A stretch of DNA of 34,597 nucleotides. Origin: Actinomycetes bacterium (GTDB taxonomy: Bacteria > Actinomycetota > Acidimicrobiia > Acidimicrobiales > Palsa-688). The position numbers and the translations under genes were made by a program. Location of the stretch: contig JAKBBA010000035.1 of NCBI GenBank assembly GCA_021808665.1, forward strand, positions 1-34,597. Reading direction: 5' to 3'. Positions 34,179 through 34,597 of this stretch are shown one piece after another; the stretch's first letter is position 1; each line of letters opens with the position of its first letter. The notes below the pieces were generated by a model that was not told the DNA's origin, searched no databases, and saw nothing but the letters and a program-made list of their open reading frames with translations.

Positions 34179-34321
34179 GCTAACGATTCGTTGGGGTCTC
34201 CTTAGCTTAGAGCTTCAGTTGTGTCTCGTATTTTGCATATCCTACTTTCCTTTCTTGCTAGTTGTTGTTACGGCTCCTGGCCGTCCACTGCCGGTACACC
34301 TGCTCCTCGATCGCTAACCTC

Positions 34322-34597
34322 CTACGTGAGCACTTTCGCTAGGAAGTCCTTGGTCCGGGGATGGGTTGGTGCGCCGAGCACAGACCTCGGCGGACCCGCC
34401 TCGACCACTACTCCTTGGTCCATGAAGACCGCCTGGTCGGCTACTTCGCGGGCGAATCCCATCTCGTGGGTGACAACGATCATCGTCATTCCGTCGCGCG
34501 CAAGGTCACGCATCACATCCAGCACCTCACCGACGAGCTCGGGATCGAGAGCCGACGTCGGCTCGTCGAAGAGCATGAGCTTGGGCTTCATCGCCAA
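34322..34597 (-). CDS. Amino-acid ABC transporter ATP-binding protein, GlnQ type (3' part)
   Basis: The window holds the last 91 codons; the 5' part lies off the right edge. The sequence begins just before Walker B ([23 protein letters not shown]), includes the D-loop and the switch histidine in [24 protein letters not shown], and ends [23 protein letters not shown]. This is the polar-amino-acid transporter (PAAT) subclass, as in glutamine, glutamate or arginine uptake. The partner permease and binding protein are not in view. The exported membrane protein follows 143 bases later on the same strand and could be linked, but a terminator may lie between them. Confidence 0.93.
   Translation of the reverse strand: MAMKPKLMLFDEPTSALDPELVGEVLDVMRDLARDGMTMIVVTHEMGFAREVADQAVFMDQGVVVEAGPPRSVLGAPTHPRTKDFLAKVLT

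Overview
The window is GC-rich DNA from a high-GC actinobacterium. CarD, a Crp-type regulator, RadA, ClpC, IspD, IspF, an RlmB/TrmH-type methyltransferase and a long-chain polyprenyl diphosphate synthase lie close together. The order resembles the carD-ispD-ispF...rlmB and radA/clpC neighbourhood of mycobacteria, but proS sits between carD and ispD, and cysS and disA are absent. GTG and TTG starts are frequent. A deep-branching actinobacterium such as a member of Acidimicrobiia is a reasonable guess, but no marker here proves it.

Left part (1-14668): an accessory collection of small, mostly singly transcribed stress and metabolite genes. It holds an ArsR-type repressor divergent from a SnoaL-like protein with a perfect palindrome between them; SRPBCC, MBL-fold, isochorismatase-like, APH-like, GNAT and LOG proteins; three VOC proteins; an araC-cupin-VOC operon; GyrI-like, a second AraC, nucleotidyltransferase-like and RibD/DHFR-like proteins. 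Decay is visible: a DinB-type gene broken by a stop and a frameshift, and a deletion scar joining the 3' ends of a YdeI-type gene and a WYL regulator. The first 108 bases recur perfectly in inverted orientation at 11003-11110.

Middle (14669-17268): a 2.5-kb remnant integrative element in the 3' half of a tRNA-Thr gene. A 44-bp direct repeat marks both ends. Inside are an RHH/DUF433 antitoxin with a DUF5615 PIN-like toxin, a truncated tyrosine recombinase and a truncated IS110 transposase.

Core (17281-30036): DUF6314 protein, BioY, histidine phosphatase, then the leftward run carD-proS-ispD-ispF-rlmB with very short or overlapping junctions, a divergent crp, then radA and clpC leftward, and a polyprenyl synthase divergent from clpC. 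These genes serve transcription initiation, isoprenoid precursor and chain synthesis, translation, DNA repair and proteolysis.

Right part (30037-34597): a complete IS1380-like element with imperfect 15-bp terminal repeats and a CTAG target duplication, inserted into an older IS110 remnant. It carries a transposase and a DUF6788 passenger gene broken by a TAA codon. Then come an unrecognised, visibly less GC-rich exported membrane protein and the 3' end of a GlnQ-type ABC ATPase that runs off the window.
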